Below are positions 24,295 to 29,453 of a stretch of 29,453 nt of DNA, one piece after another. The DNA lies in IMG/VR virus record IMGVR_UViG_3300030329_001642, positions 1-29,453 of that record; one strand, given 5' to 3'. The notes under the pieces are model-generated. The model did not search any database. It saw only the letters and a program-made list of their open reading frames with translations, and had not been told where the DNA came from. The DNA comes from a virus. Position 1 is the stretch's first letter. Every line of letters starts with the position of its first letter. Both the position numbers and the translations under genes were made by a program.

Positions 24295-25982
24295 GTAAAC
24301 GTAAGGCGGAGTTTGAAGTACCTGAAGAGCTAAAAGACTTTAGGAACTTTGTCTATCTGGTATGGAGCTACCTAAACCTGCCAGAGCCTACGCCTATCCA
24401 GTACGACATTAGCTCATTTCTGCAACACGGTCCCAGAAGGCGTACCATCTGCGCGTTTCGAGGCGTTGGCAAGTCGTTTTTGACTAGCGCCTATGCGGTT
24501 TGGCAGCTACTGCTGGACCCGCAGAAAAACATTTTGGTGGTGTCGGCCAGTAAGGCGCGTAGTGATGACTTCTCCACCTTCGTGCAGCGCATGATCTGGG
24601 AAATGCCGATCCTGGCGCACCTAAAGCCGGCAGAATCCCAGCGTACTTCTAAGATCGCCTTCGACGTAGGGCCGGCAAAGGCCGCTCACGCCCCCTCAGT
24701 CAAGTCAGTCGGTATTACCGGGCAGCTAACGGGATCTCGAGCCGACCTAATCATCTCCGATGACGCGGAGTCCCTCAACAATGCGGCTACTCAGGGACAA
24801 CGGGACAAGCTTTCAGAGCTCGTCAAGGAGTTTGAGGCTATCGTCAAGCCCGGTGGGGAGATCGTCTTCCTAGGGACGCCTCAGACGGACGCAGGGAGCC
24901 TCTACCACATCCTCCCTGAACGGGGCTACTCCACTCGCGTGTGGCCTGCACGGTATCCTACAGCGCGTCTGAGGAAGCGCTACGGGAATACCCTCGCTCC
25001 TAAGATCGAAGAGGAGCTCAAAGAGAACCCCGACCTCGCTGGAGAGCCTACGGACCCCCGCCGGTTCAACCAAGTCGAGCTCGAGGAGCGGGAAGCCAGC
25101 TATGGCCGAAGCGGTTTTGCCCAGCAGTTCATGCTGGACCCGTCACTAGAGGACGAGAACAAGTACCCGCTGCGAGTCAATGACCTGATCGTCATGGACA
25201 TTGATTCTGAGAAGGCCCCAGAGAACATGATATGGGCCGGCTCAGACGATTACAGGCTACCAAGCCTTCCTAATGTTTCTTTCGCCGGCGATCACTACCA
25301 CAAGCCTATGGCTATTGATGGTGAATGGCTGAAGTACTCAGGGTCCGTAATGGCGATTGACCCCAGTGGACGCGGCAAAGACGAAACTTCGTTCAGTATC
25401 GTAAAGGTGCTGAACGGTTTTATGTACGTCCATGAGTGTACTGGTATCACTGGGGGATACGGTAAAGAGGTACTTGAAAAACTCGCACACGAAGCCAAGC
25501 GACATAAAGTAAACCTTATCCTCGTAGAATCGAACTTTGGGGACGGAATGTTTCTTGAGCTTCTCAAGCAGCATCTCAGGCGGATCTTCCCCGTCACTAC
25601 GGAAGAGGTCCGTCACCACATCCAAAAGAATAAGAGAATCATTGATACTCTTGAGCCAGTAATGAATCAGCATAAACTGGTGGTGTCCTCTCGGCTTGTC
25701 GAGCGCGATTATGAATCTACACTAGCACTACCGCCCGAAAAGCAGAACCAGTTTCGTTTGTTTTGGCAGATGACGCGCTGCACACGGGAAAGGGGATCGT
25801 TGATACACGACGATAGGCTTGACGTGTTGGCTATGGCTGTAGGTTACTGGGTAGACGCTGCCGGCTTGGAAGCTTCAGAAGCTATGAAGACACGTCGAGA
25901 GGAGTTGCTAAATGAAGAGCTCGAGAACATAATGAATGCACGCACGATTGGCTCGCCCCAGTCTCCCCTCACTTGGATGTAA
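24291..25982 (+). CDS. terL: terminase large subunit (T7 gp19-like packaging ATPase/nuclease)
   Basis: This 563-residue motor protein packages DNA and cuts concatemers; T7 gp19 has 586. The ATPase domain has a Walker A RGVGKS (residues 57-62) and a Walker B with acidic pair Asp157-Asp158 and Glu160 in LIISDDAES. The coupling region has EIVFLGTPQTDAGSLYH. The RNase H-like nuclease domain has Asp357 in MAIDPSGRGKDETSF, a LILVESNFGDGMFLELL segment, and the last metal ligands in HDDRLDVL (Asp507, Asp508, Asp511). T7-like terminases of this kind usually make short direct terminal repeats, so fixed genome ends are expected. Expression is coupled to the small subunit through ATGA. Confidence 0.96.
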   Translation: MSKRKAEFEVPEELKDFRNFVYLVWSYLNLPEPTPIQYDISSFLQHGPRRRTICAFRGVGKSFLTSAYAVWQLLLDPQKNILVVSASKARSDDFSTFVQRMIWEMPILAHLKPAESQRTSKIAFDVGPAKAAHAPSVKSVGITGQLTGSRADLIISDDAESLNNAATQGQRDKLSELVKEFEAIVKPGGEIVFLGTPQTDAGSLYHILPERGYSTRVWPARYPTARLRKRYGNTLAPKIEEELKENPDLAGEPTDPRRFNQVELEEREASYGRSGFAQQFMLDPSLEDENKYPLRVNDLIVMDIDSEKAPENMIWAGSDDYRLPSLPNVSFAGDHYHKPMAIDGEWLKYSGSVMAIDPSGRGKDETSFSIVKVLNGFMYVHECTGITGGYGKEVLEKLAHEAKRHKVNLILVESNFGDGMFLELLKQHLRRIFPVTTEEVRHHIQKNKRIIDTLEPVMNQHKLVVSSRLVERDYESTLALPPEKQNQFRLFWQMTRCTRERGSLIHDDRLDVLAMAVGYWVDAAGLEASEAMKTRREELLNEELENIMNARTIGSPQSPLTWM

Positions 25983-25984
25983 CC

Positions 25985-26287
25985 ATGAAGTCCACCAAAA
26001 CAAAGACGCTAAGAGTCACTTTACAGTCGCAAGACGTAGGGTTTACCGGGGCGCTGCCGTCTAAAAAGTACCCAAGGGCACGTACAAACCACGGCACGAA
26101 CTTGCTGCACGGTCTTCTACGTTCTGGTGTGTCCTTTGATAAAGCTATGAAGGTAGCGCTTGGTGTTGAAGAGTCGAACTCCTGGGACGGAGCGGAGCCT
26201 CAGTACAATAAGGTAAACGTGCCTCAAGGAACTAGAGGCGGTCGCGGATCCTCGATCATCGAGATTCCTGCACAACCAATCCCGTAA
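25985..26287 (+). CDS. small basic protein of unknown function after terminase
   Basis: This 100-residue basic protein begins MKSTKTKTLRVTLQSQDVGF. I do not recognise it. It has a Lys/Arg/Thr-rich N-terminus, a probable short helix SFDKAMKVALGVEE and a Gly-rich tail ending in IEIPAQPIP. The ATG at 25985 lies two bases after the terminase stop; an in-frame TTG at 25973 would overlap terminase. No Shine-Dalgarno sequence, signal peptide or membrane segment is seen. The position matches T7 gp19.5, but the sequence does not obviously resemble it. Confidence 0.68.
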   Translation: MKSTKTKTLRVTLQSQDVGFTGALPSKKYPRARTNHGTNLLHGLLRSGVSFDKAMKVALGVEESNSWDGAEPQYNKVNVPQGTRGGRGSSIIEIPAQPIP

Positions 26288-26289
26288 CT

Positions 26290-26547
26290 ATGCTTTTAGC
26301 TGACGGCCTTGACGAAGCCCTGATTGGGGTAGCGCGGAGGTGTGGTCAACCCGACCTAGTGGCCTACTCCGTTTCTAAATGTATTGAAGTCTTCATGCGT
26401 AGTGGGCTGAGCTACCTTGAGGCTTGTGAACACTTTGAGTTCAACACGGCCGGCGCCTGGGTAGGCGAAGGGACTCCCGTGTGGGTCTACGACCACGAAG
26501 GGTGGTTCGAGGAGCTCAAAGACGAATGGCAAGCCAAGAAGCCCTAG
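26290..26547 (+). CDS. small conserved phage protein of unknown function
   Basis: This 85-residue acidic protein has the pattern EALIGVARRCGQPDLVAYSV, then CIEVFMRSGLSYLEACEHFE, then FNTAGAWVGEGTPVWV. Similar short proteins with the final FN...GAW.GE.TP motif occur in many unrelated tailed phages, by my recollection; their function is unknown. The ATG lies two bases after the previous stop without a Shine-Dalgarno sequence. Its end overlaps the deaminase start by 22 bases, and the deaminase ribosome binding site lies within it. Confidence 0.72.
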   Translation: MLLADGLDEALIGVARRCGQPDLVAYSVSKCIEVFMRSGLSYLEACEHFEFNTAGAWVGEGTPVWVYDHEGWFEELKDEWQAKKP

Positions 26548-26948
26548 ACGGAGCCTACATGGCGATGGCTCGAGTCTGGGCAGGACTCTCCAGAGCTCGT
26601 AGGCTCCAGGTAGGCTGCTTGATTGTCAAAGACAGCACGATCATCGCTGACGGGTTCAACGGGACTCCTAGCGGCTTTGAGAACGCCTGCGAAGGCCCTG
26701 ACGGGAAGACACTCCCCGAGGTCATCCACGCTGAAGCTAACGCCATCGCAAAGCTTGCTAGGGCTCCAGGGGCCTCGTCAGCCGGCGCTACGCTGTACAG
26801 CACCGCTAGGCCCTGCCTCGAGTGCTCCAAGCAGATCGTCCAGGCCGGCATCACTAGAGTGGTCTACGGGGAGCACTACGGGGCTGACAAGGGCGAACGG
26901 CTCCTGCGGGCCGCCAGGGTAGACGTGTCCTTCAAGCCCAAGGTCTAA
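26526..26948 (+). CDS. dCMP deaminase-like protein
   Basis: This 140-residue zinc enzyme would convert dCMP to dUMP, feeding dTMP synthesis. The zinc and catalytic residues are His68 and Glu70 in VIHAEANAI and Cys97/Cys100 in ARPCLECSKQIVQAG. The N-terminal half has the phage and bacterial dCMP deaminase pattern LQVGCLIVKDSTIIADGFNG followed by TPSGFENACEG. I chose the ATG at 26526, with GAGGAG at 26510-26515 upstream; an in-frame TTG or similar start at 26481 would give an N-terminus that does not look like the family. T7 has no such gene. It lies at the end of the late operon rather than with replication genes, which is unusual. Confidence 0.9.
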   Translation: MASQEALDGAYMAMARVWAGLSRARRLQVGCLIVKDSTIIADGFNGTPSGFENACEGPDGKTLPEVIHAEANAIAKLARAPGASSAGATLYSTARPCLECSKQIVQAGITRVVYGEHYGADKGERLLRAARVDVSFKPKV

Positions 26949-26970
26949 GTCCTTGTTTTCTAGGGACTTC

Positions 26971-26992
26971 TGAATGGTGCCCCTATAGAAGG
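26971..26992 (+). promoter_or_regulatory. SP6-like phage RNA polymerase promoter
   Basis: GGTGCCCCTATAGAAGG (26976-26992) differs from the SP6 promoter core GGTGACACTATAGAAGG at only two positions. With +1 at G26988, bases -12 to +4 match 14 of 16, while -17 to -13 do not match. The site is non-coding and lies after the last late gene, where T7 has phiOR. The RNA polymerase itself is not in the window. Confidence 0.65.
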
Positions 26993-27145
26993 AAGAAGGA
27001 GCCCCTTATAAGGGCTAGGAAGCCAATATCTAGACATAGAAAGATTGAACATAGATAGCCTTAGTCTCCCTTAGTTGAAGGTGAGGGAGAACTAGGGCGA
27101 CTAGGACTCCTGAAGCGAGCTCTGGTGATTCTGATATGTGTCTTT

Positions 27146-27172
27146 GAGGGGAGGGCTTACTGGGCTCTCCTC
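27146..27172 (+). terminator. possible weak hairpin before the main terminator
   Basis: GAGGGGAG (27146-27153) pairs with CTCTCCTC (27165-27172) with one G-T pair and an 11-base loop. It is followed by a TCTCTCTT tract rather than a run of T, so termination here is uncertain. Confidence 0.35.
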
Positions 27173-27180
27173 TCTCTCTT

Positions 27181-27226
27181 ATTGGCTTACAACATCGCTG
27201 CATAGATGTTGTAAGCCAATTTTTTC
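27181..27226 (+). terminator. strong intrinsic terminator, perfect 16-bp stem
   Basis: ATTGGCTTACAACATC (27181-27196) and its exact reverse complement (27205-27220) enclose the loop GCTGCATA. The stem is followed by TTTTT (27221-27225), and the last stem base adds one more T. It separates the late region from the gene at 27253. Confidence 0.88.
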
Positions 27227-27252
27227 ATTGAGGGAGACCAGGAACATGAGAC

Positions 27253-27468
27253 ATGAGTGATGCAAAACTGGACCACATCAGGCCCGAAGACGGCGTAATG
27301 TCACAGAAGAGACGCGCTCTCCAAGAAGCCTCGGAGCTCGTTGACCAAGCGCTCGAGGCCTATCTGAATAACCCCCCTGGAAGAAGAGAGACGGCATCAG
27401 CCCTCCTCGACCAAGCCACGAGGCACTACGACAAAGCCTTTGAAGCGGTTTACGCACTCAATAGGTAA
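27253..27468 (+). CDS. small helical protein of unknown function
   Basis: This 71-residue protein is predicted by eye to be almost all helix: a Lys/Arg region KRRALQEASELVDQALEAYL, a short NNPPGRRE turn and a second helix ASALLDQATRHYDKAFEAV, which looks like a helical hairpin. I do not recognise it. The ATG at 27253 has GAGGGAGA (27229-27236) upstream. It stands alone between a strong terminator and a long non-coding stretch. If the genome ends are near here it may be the last or first gene, or lie in a terminal repeat. Confidence 0.62.
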   Translation: MSDAKLDHIRPEDGVMSQKRRALQEASELVDQALEAYLNNPPGRRETASALLDQATRHYDKAFEAVYALNR

Positions 27469-27521
27469 ACCGAAAAACGACGCAAAAATCTGAGCGGTCT
27501 CATTCCAACGCCGGTGGCTAC

Positions 27522-27541
27522 CGCCCCCCGGCGCCCCCCGG
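27522..27541. repeat. tandem pair of CGCCCCCCGG
   Basis: CGCCCCCCGG occurs twice in direct tandem (27522-27531 and 27532-27541). The second C6 run (27534-27539) can pair with the G6 run at 27564-27569, extended by GGCG/CGCC across a two-base bulge, with the AT island TTATATATA in the loop. Confidence 0.75.
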
Positions 27542-27935
27542 CAACCTTATATATAGGGCGCGTGGGGGGACCGCCTACCGCTGGCCGGCACGCCCACGTC
27601 ACGTGCCGCGTCACGCTATCACGCCGCGCCGCCGCCTAACGCCCTTCAAGGCGCCGTGTGGGGGTTGTGCCATCGGATCTAGAATCCGACGAGGCGCTGG
27701 TGAGGGGCTCAAGGTCTGCCCGGTGCCGGCGGGGAGCGCGGGCTGGCCGGCCGTAGCTGTGCCTGTCTCTCTCTGTCATGGCCCGTCTTTTGGCCCTACC
27801 AGGACCCACGAGCCCTGCGGGGCGCGGGCGGCGTCCAGGAAGGAGCCGGCAAGGGGTCCAGGCAGAATCTGAGAATCCTAAGTGCTGACAGGGTAGGCAC
27901 TTCGGACACTCTGGAAAAGAAACACGTAGAAGGGG

Positions 27936-27966
27936 TTGACGAAGCGGACAGGATATCCGATAGTAC
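27936..27966 (+). promoter_or_regulatory. sigma70-like early promoter 1
   Basis: TTGACG (27936-27941) is followed after 17 bases by GATAGT (27959-27964), or after 19 bases by TAGTAC (27961-27966). An A-rich stretch lies upstream (27914-27922). It is 52 or more bases before the first early gene. The spacer holds the palindrome-like GGACAGGATATCC (27946-27958), shared in form with promoter 2. Confidence 0.55.
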
Positions 27967-28017
27967 TTCTATCAACGCGGCGGGGATGACCCCGGCCGAA
28001 GCCAAAGGAAACAAGCC

Positions 28018-28188
28018 ATGACTACCAAGACCGAGCGGACGACTACGCTGACTGACGAGGAGCTGGCAGAAGACGCTTACGCAGGCGCGAGCTGCTACAC
28101 GTGCAACAAGCCTCTCACGCGCTACGAAGAGGCCCACGGGGACGGAAACTGCTTGCGGTGCTTCCAGGAGCTGGAAGGCCCTGAGTAA
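28018..28188 (+). CDS. 56-residue zinc-knuckle protein, probable early gene
   Basis: This short gene encodes 56 residues beginning MTTKTERTTTLTDEEL. Two Cys pairs, Cys26-x2-Cys29 (SCYTCNK) and Cys45-x2-Cys48 (NCLRCF), would hold one zinc ion in a small zinc ribbon. Such proteins often bind nucleic acid or another protein; the target is unknown. The ATG has AAAGGAA (28005-28011) upstream and follows early promoter 1 through a leader with a small GGGG/CCCC hairpin (27982-27993). Its start region, GCCATGACTAC, is shared with two later genes. I consider it real because of the cysteine pattern, the ribosome binding site and the fit between its neighbours. Confidence 0.72.
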   Translation: MTTKTERTTTLTDEELAEDAYAGASCYTCNKPLTRYEEAHGDGNCLRCFQELEGPE

Positions 28189-28211
28189 CCAAACCAAACC
28201 AAAAGACAGCC

Positions 28212-28424
28212 ATGACTACTACTACTACTACTGAGGCGTTGCCTGCCCACTTCCCAGAAACCATCCCCGCCGTCTGGGAGATATTCGGCTTCCTGCGCGG
28301 GATGGCGTTCTGTGGCCGCTGGCCCGGTGACGCTGCTGCTGTTGCTGCTGTTGCTGAGGTGTTCGACATGAGCGACGAGGATGCGCTCGAAGTTTTCAAG
28401 AGCTACAGAGAGGTGACCAAATGA
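28212..28424 (+). CDS. small acidic early protein of unknown function
   Basis: This 70-residue protein starts with Met and six threonines, encoded by an (ACT)6 run (28215-28232). It continues with a hydrophobic-aromatic part (IPAVWEIFGFLRGMAFCG), an Ala/Val stretch encoded by GCT/GTT repeats (28332-28355) and a C-terminal DMSDEDALEVFKSYRE helix. I do not recognise it. There is no Shine-Dalgarno sequence; the leader is a CCAAA repeat (28189-28205) followed by the shared start box. The stop overlaps the next gene as ATGA. Confidence 0.62.
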   Translation: MTTTTTTEALPAHFPETIPAVWEIFGFLRGMAFCGRWPGDAAAVAAVAEVFDMSDEDALEVFKSYREVTK

Positions 28425-28855
28425 CCCAGAAAAACAAGATTCGCGGGATGGCCTGGGCGACCGACCGCGCCTGGACAACTCACCAAATCATCAACCTCGT
28501 GCTGAACTCGGAGCTGATCGCGGCGTCCAAGCGAGAACCGAACCCGTACGCCCTGGGCCATTTCCTGCTTGCGTCAGAAAAGATCCAAGAAACCGTCAAA
28601 GACGGATCCGGTGTAGAAGATCTGCGACGCCTGCGGACAGAGATCGAGGCGAGCTTCCTACTGCCGCTGACGCGTTTCTACCGCTGGCTCGACGCGGTGA
28701 CCGAGCATACCAATGACCGGCGACCCAGGGGCGAGCCGTGCCCTGGCATTTGCGTTCCTATCGCCAAATTCCGGGGGACCCGGTGTGACCTGTGCGGCGA
28801 CGAGAGCAACAGCCGCTGGGAGCCGGGGTTGAAGTGTGGGCGTGTCGAAGACTAG
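28421..28855 (+). CDS. early protein with C-terminal four-cysteine motif
   Basis: This is a 144-residue protein of unknown function. The first 95 residues look helical (TTHQIINLVLNSELIAASK, then YALGHFLLASEKIQETVKD and RRLRTEIEASFLLPLTRFYR). The C-terminus has Cys107-x3-Cys111 and Cys122-x2-Cys125 (PCPGIC and RCDLCGD), a probable zinc site. It begins with an ATGA overlap with the previous gene, so the two are likely translated together. It is followed by a C7A10 run and early promoter 2. Position and zinc site suggest a host-takeover or regulatory role, but this is only inference. Confidence 0.7.
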   Translation: MTQKNKIRGMAWATDRAWTTHQIINLVLNSELIAASKREPNPYALGHFLLASEKIQETVKDGSGVEDLRRLRTEIEASFLLPLTRFYRWLDAVTEHTNDRRPRGEPCPGICVPIAKFRGTRCDLCGDESNSRWEPGLKCGRVED

Positions 28856-28872
28856 CCCCCCCAAAAAAAAAA
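28856..28872. repeat. homopolymer junction C7A10
   Basis: Seven C (28856-28862) are followed directly by ten A (28863-28872), right after the stop of the four-cysteine gene. The A-run lies 12 bases before a -35 box and could act as an UP element. Its exact length may be a sequencing uncertainty. Confidence 0.8.
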
Positions 28873-28884
28873 CAGATAACCCGA

Positions 28885-28913
28885 TTGACAACGGATACCT
28901 TGTCCGATAGAAC
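28885..28913 (+). promoter_or_regulatory. sigma70-like early promoter 2, upstream of the ArdC-like gene
   Basis: A perfect -35 box TTGACA (28885-28890), a 17-base spacer and TAGAAC (28908-28913, four of six matches) form a host-type promoter. An A10 tract lies just upstream, and the ArdC-like start codon is 46 bases downstream. The spacer contains GGATACCTTGTCC (28893-28905). Confidence 0.65.
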
Positions 28914-28958
28914 ATAGACCAACACGAGGCGCGAGCCTTCCTACCAAACGAGACAGCC

Positions 28959-29453
28959 ATGACTACCAAAACCAAGACCGACGCCTACCAGCTGATCACC
29001 GACGCCATGCTCGCCCTCATCGAGGCCGGCACCTGCCCTTGGCGCAAGACCTGGCAGGGCACCGATGGCGACAACGGTGCTATATCGATGAGCTCCGGCA
29101 AGCCCTACTCCGGTATAAATCCCTGGATCCTCGCCCTGACCGCAATGAGCAAGGGCTTCACCTCTCGCCACTGGGGCACCTTCAAGGCCATTCAGGCCAA
29201 CGGCGGCAAGGTCCGCAAGGGCGAGAAGAGCACCGCAGTGGTCTTCTGGAAGTGGATCAAGGCCGAGGACAAGAAGACCGGCGAGACCAAGACCATCCCC
29301 TTCCTGCGCTTCTTCCGAGTCTTCAACGCCGAGCAGGCCGAGTGGGCCGATGGGCTCCCTGAAGCCTTCCAGCCCCTGGACCTCACCGACGAGGTGGACG
29401 AGTTCGACCCTATCGAGCAGGCCGAGGCCATCGCTGCCGGCTACCTGGAAGGG
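28959..29453 (+). CDS. ArdC-like antirestriction protein, N-terminal part (right end cut off)
   Basis: The visible 165 residues match the N-terminal ssDNA-binding domain of ArdC (DUF1738). After MTTKTKTDAYQLITDAMLAL come CPWRKTW, SGKPYSGINPWILA, a FTSRHWGTFKAIQANGGKV segment and RKGEKSTAVVFWKW, all family hallmarks. ArdC proteins of plasmids protect entering DNA from type I and related restriction; they usually carry a C-terminal metallopeptidase-like domain, which would lie beyond the window. The gene has its own promoter and is among the first early genes, as the Ocr gene is in T7. Third codon positions are mostly C or G, clearly more so than in the structural genes, which may indicate separate acquisition. 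No strong Shine-Dalgarno sequence is present; the start shares GCCATGACTAC with two other early genes. Confidence 0.9.
   Translation, partial: MTTKTKTDAYQLITDAMLALIEAGTCPWRKTWQGTDGDNGAISMSSGKPYSGINPWILALTAMSKGFTSRHWGTFKAIQANGGKVRKGEKSTAVVFWKWIKAEDKKTGETKTIPFLRFFRVFNAEQAEWADGLPEAFQPLDLTDEVDEFDPIEQAEAIAAGYLEG

Larger units (their letters stand above)
26949..27252 (+). other. 304-base non-coding region after the deaminase
   Basis: No gene is visible. It holds an SP6-like promoter, a near-palindrome (27000-27016, core CCTTATAAGG), several scattered CTAGG and CCTTAG motifs (about 26960-27110), a weaker hairpin (27146-27172) and a perfect terminator hairpin (27181-27226). By analogy with T7 it is the right end of the genome or close to it. 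Confidence 0.6.
27469..28017. other. 549-base GC-rich region without a clear gene
   Basis: No convincing gene is seen; a GTG-started frame at 27603-27872 is Arg/Pro/Gly-rich and has no ribosome binding site. The region holds a tandem 10-base repeat (27522-27541), a C6/G6 hairpin, an AT island TTATATATA (27547-27555), a tRNA-like fold (27650-27727), a hairpin AAGTGC/GCACTT (27880-27902) and the first early promoter (27936). It may contain a genome end or packaging signal. Confidence 0.6.

Noticed and set aside
27603-27872. Plus-strand reading frame of 89 codons started by GTG
   Set aside because: Arg/Pro/Gly-rich composition typical of GC-rich non-coding DNA, no ribosome binding site, no motif, and it covers hairpins and the tRNA-like fold.
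27778-27888. Small 36-codon frame starting MARLLALPG
   Set aside because: No ribosome binding site and a basic, proline-rich composition; nothing supports it as a gene.
27796-28197. Minus-strand reading frame of 133 codons
   Set aside because: It runs antisense through the early promoter and the zinc-knuckle gene, has low-complexity composition and no recognisable motif.
1-29453. CRISPR array, insertion sequence, integrase or lysogeny genes
   Set aside because: No regularly spaced repeats, transposase, integrase or repressor-like protein was seen in any frame.

Overview
This window is about 29.5 kb of a tailed double-stranded DNA phage of the T7 type (a short-tailed podovirus). The order of genes and the protein sequences follow T7 closely: family A DNA polymerase, 5'-3' exonuclease, portal, scaffold, major capsid, two tail tube proteins, a gp13-like protein, three internal (ejection) proteins, tail fibre, lysis genes, then small and large terminase. 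The phage RNA polymerase of such phages is not in the window, but one site near 26.98 kb closely resembles an SP6 promoter, so a single-subunit phage RNA polymerase is likely encoded upstream. A lipoprotein with an outer-membrane-type lipobox in the lysis block points to a Gram-negative host. The host cannot be named from this sequence.

Layout. 1-2.4 kb: end of the replication block (DNA polymerase cut by the left edge, exonuclease, a DUF1599 nucleotide-metabolism protein, one small unknown). 2.4-6.2 kb: head genes (small proline-rich protein, portal, scaffold, major capsid). The capsid gene has its own leader with a candidate phage promoter and is followed by two strong terminators, like the T7 phi10/T-phi unit. 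6.3-20.9 kb: tail tube and ejection proteins, including an ejection protein of 2337 residues with a zinc metallopeptidase motif. 20.9-23.8 kb: tail fibre, a separate tail-collar-domain protein, a one-segment holin-like protein and a lipoprotein with the topology of a unimolecular spanin. 23.77-24.07 kb: the only gene on the minus strand, a SprT-like metallopeptidase packed flush between its neighbours. 24.07-26.95 kb: terminase genes, two small unknowns and a dCMP deaminase.

26.95-28.0 kb is mostly non-coding. It holds the SP6-like promoter, a perfect 16-bp terminator hairpin, one small gene, a GC-rich stretch with tandem repeats and hairpins, and a host-type promoter. I infer that the physical genome ends lie here and that the sequence is circularly permuted or joined across its ends. 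28.0-29.45 kb then looks like the early region: small genes, two with zinc-knuckle cysteines, driven by two sigma70-like promoters that share a palindromic box. It ends in an ArdC-like antirestriction gene cut by the right edge, in the place where T7 carries its early antirestriction gene.

Genes are tightly packed, with TAATG and ATGA overlaps. Most late genes lack a recognisable Shine-Dalgarno sequence. The endolysin is not visible and may lie upstream, as in T7.
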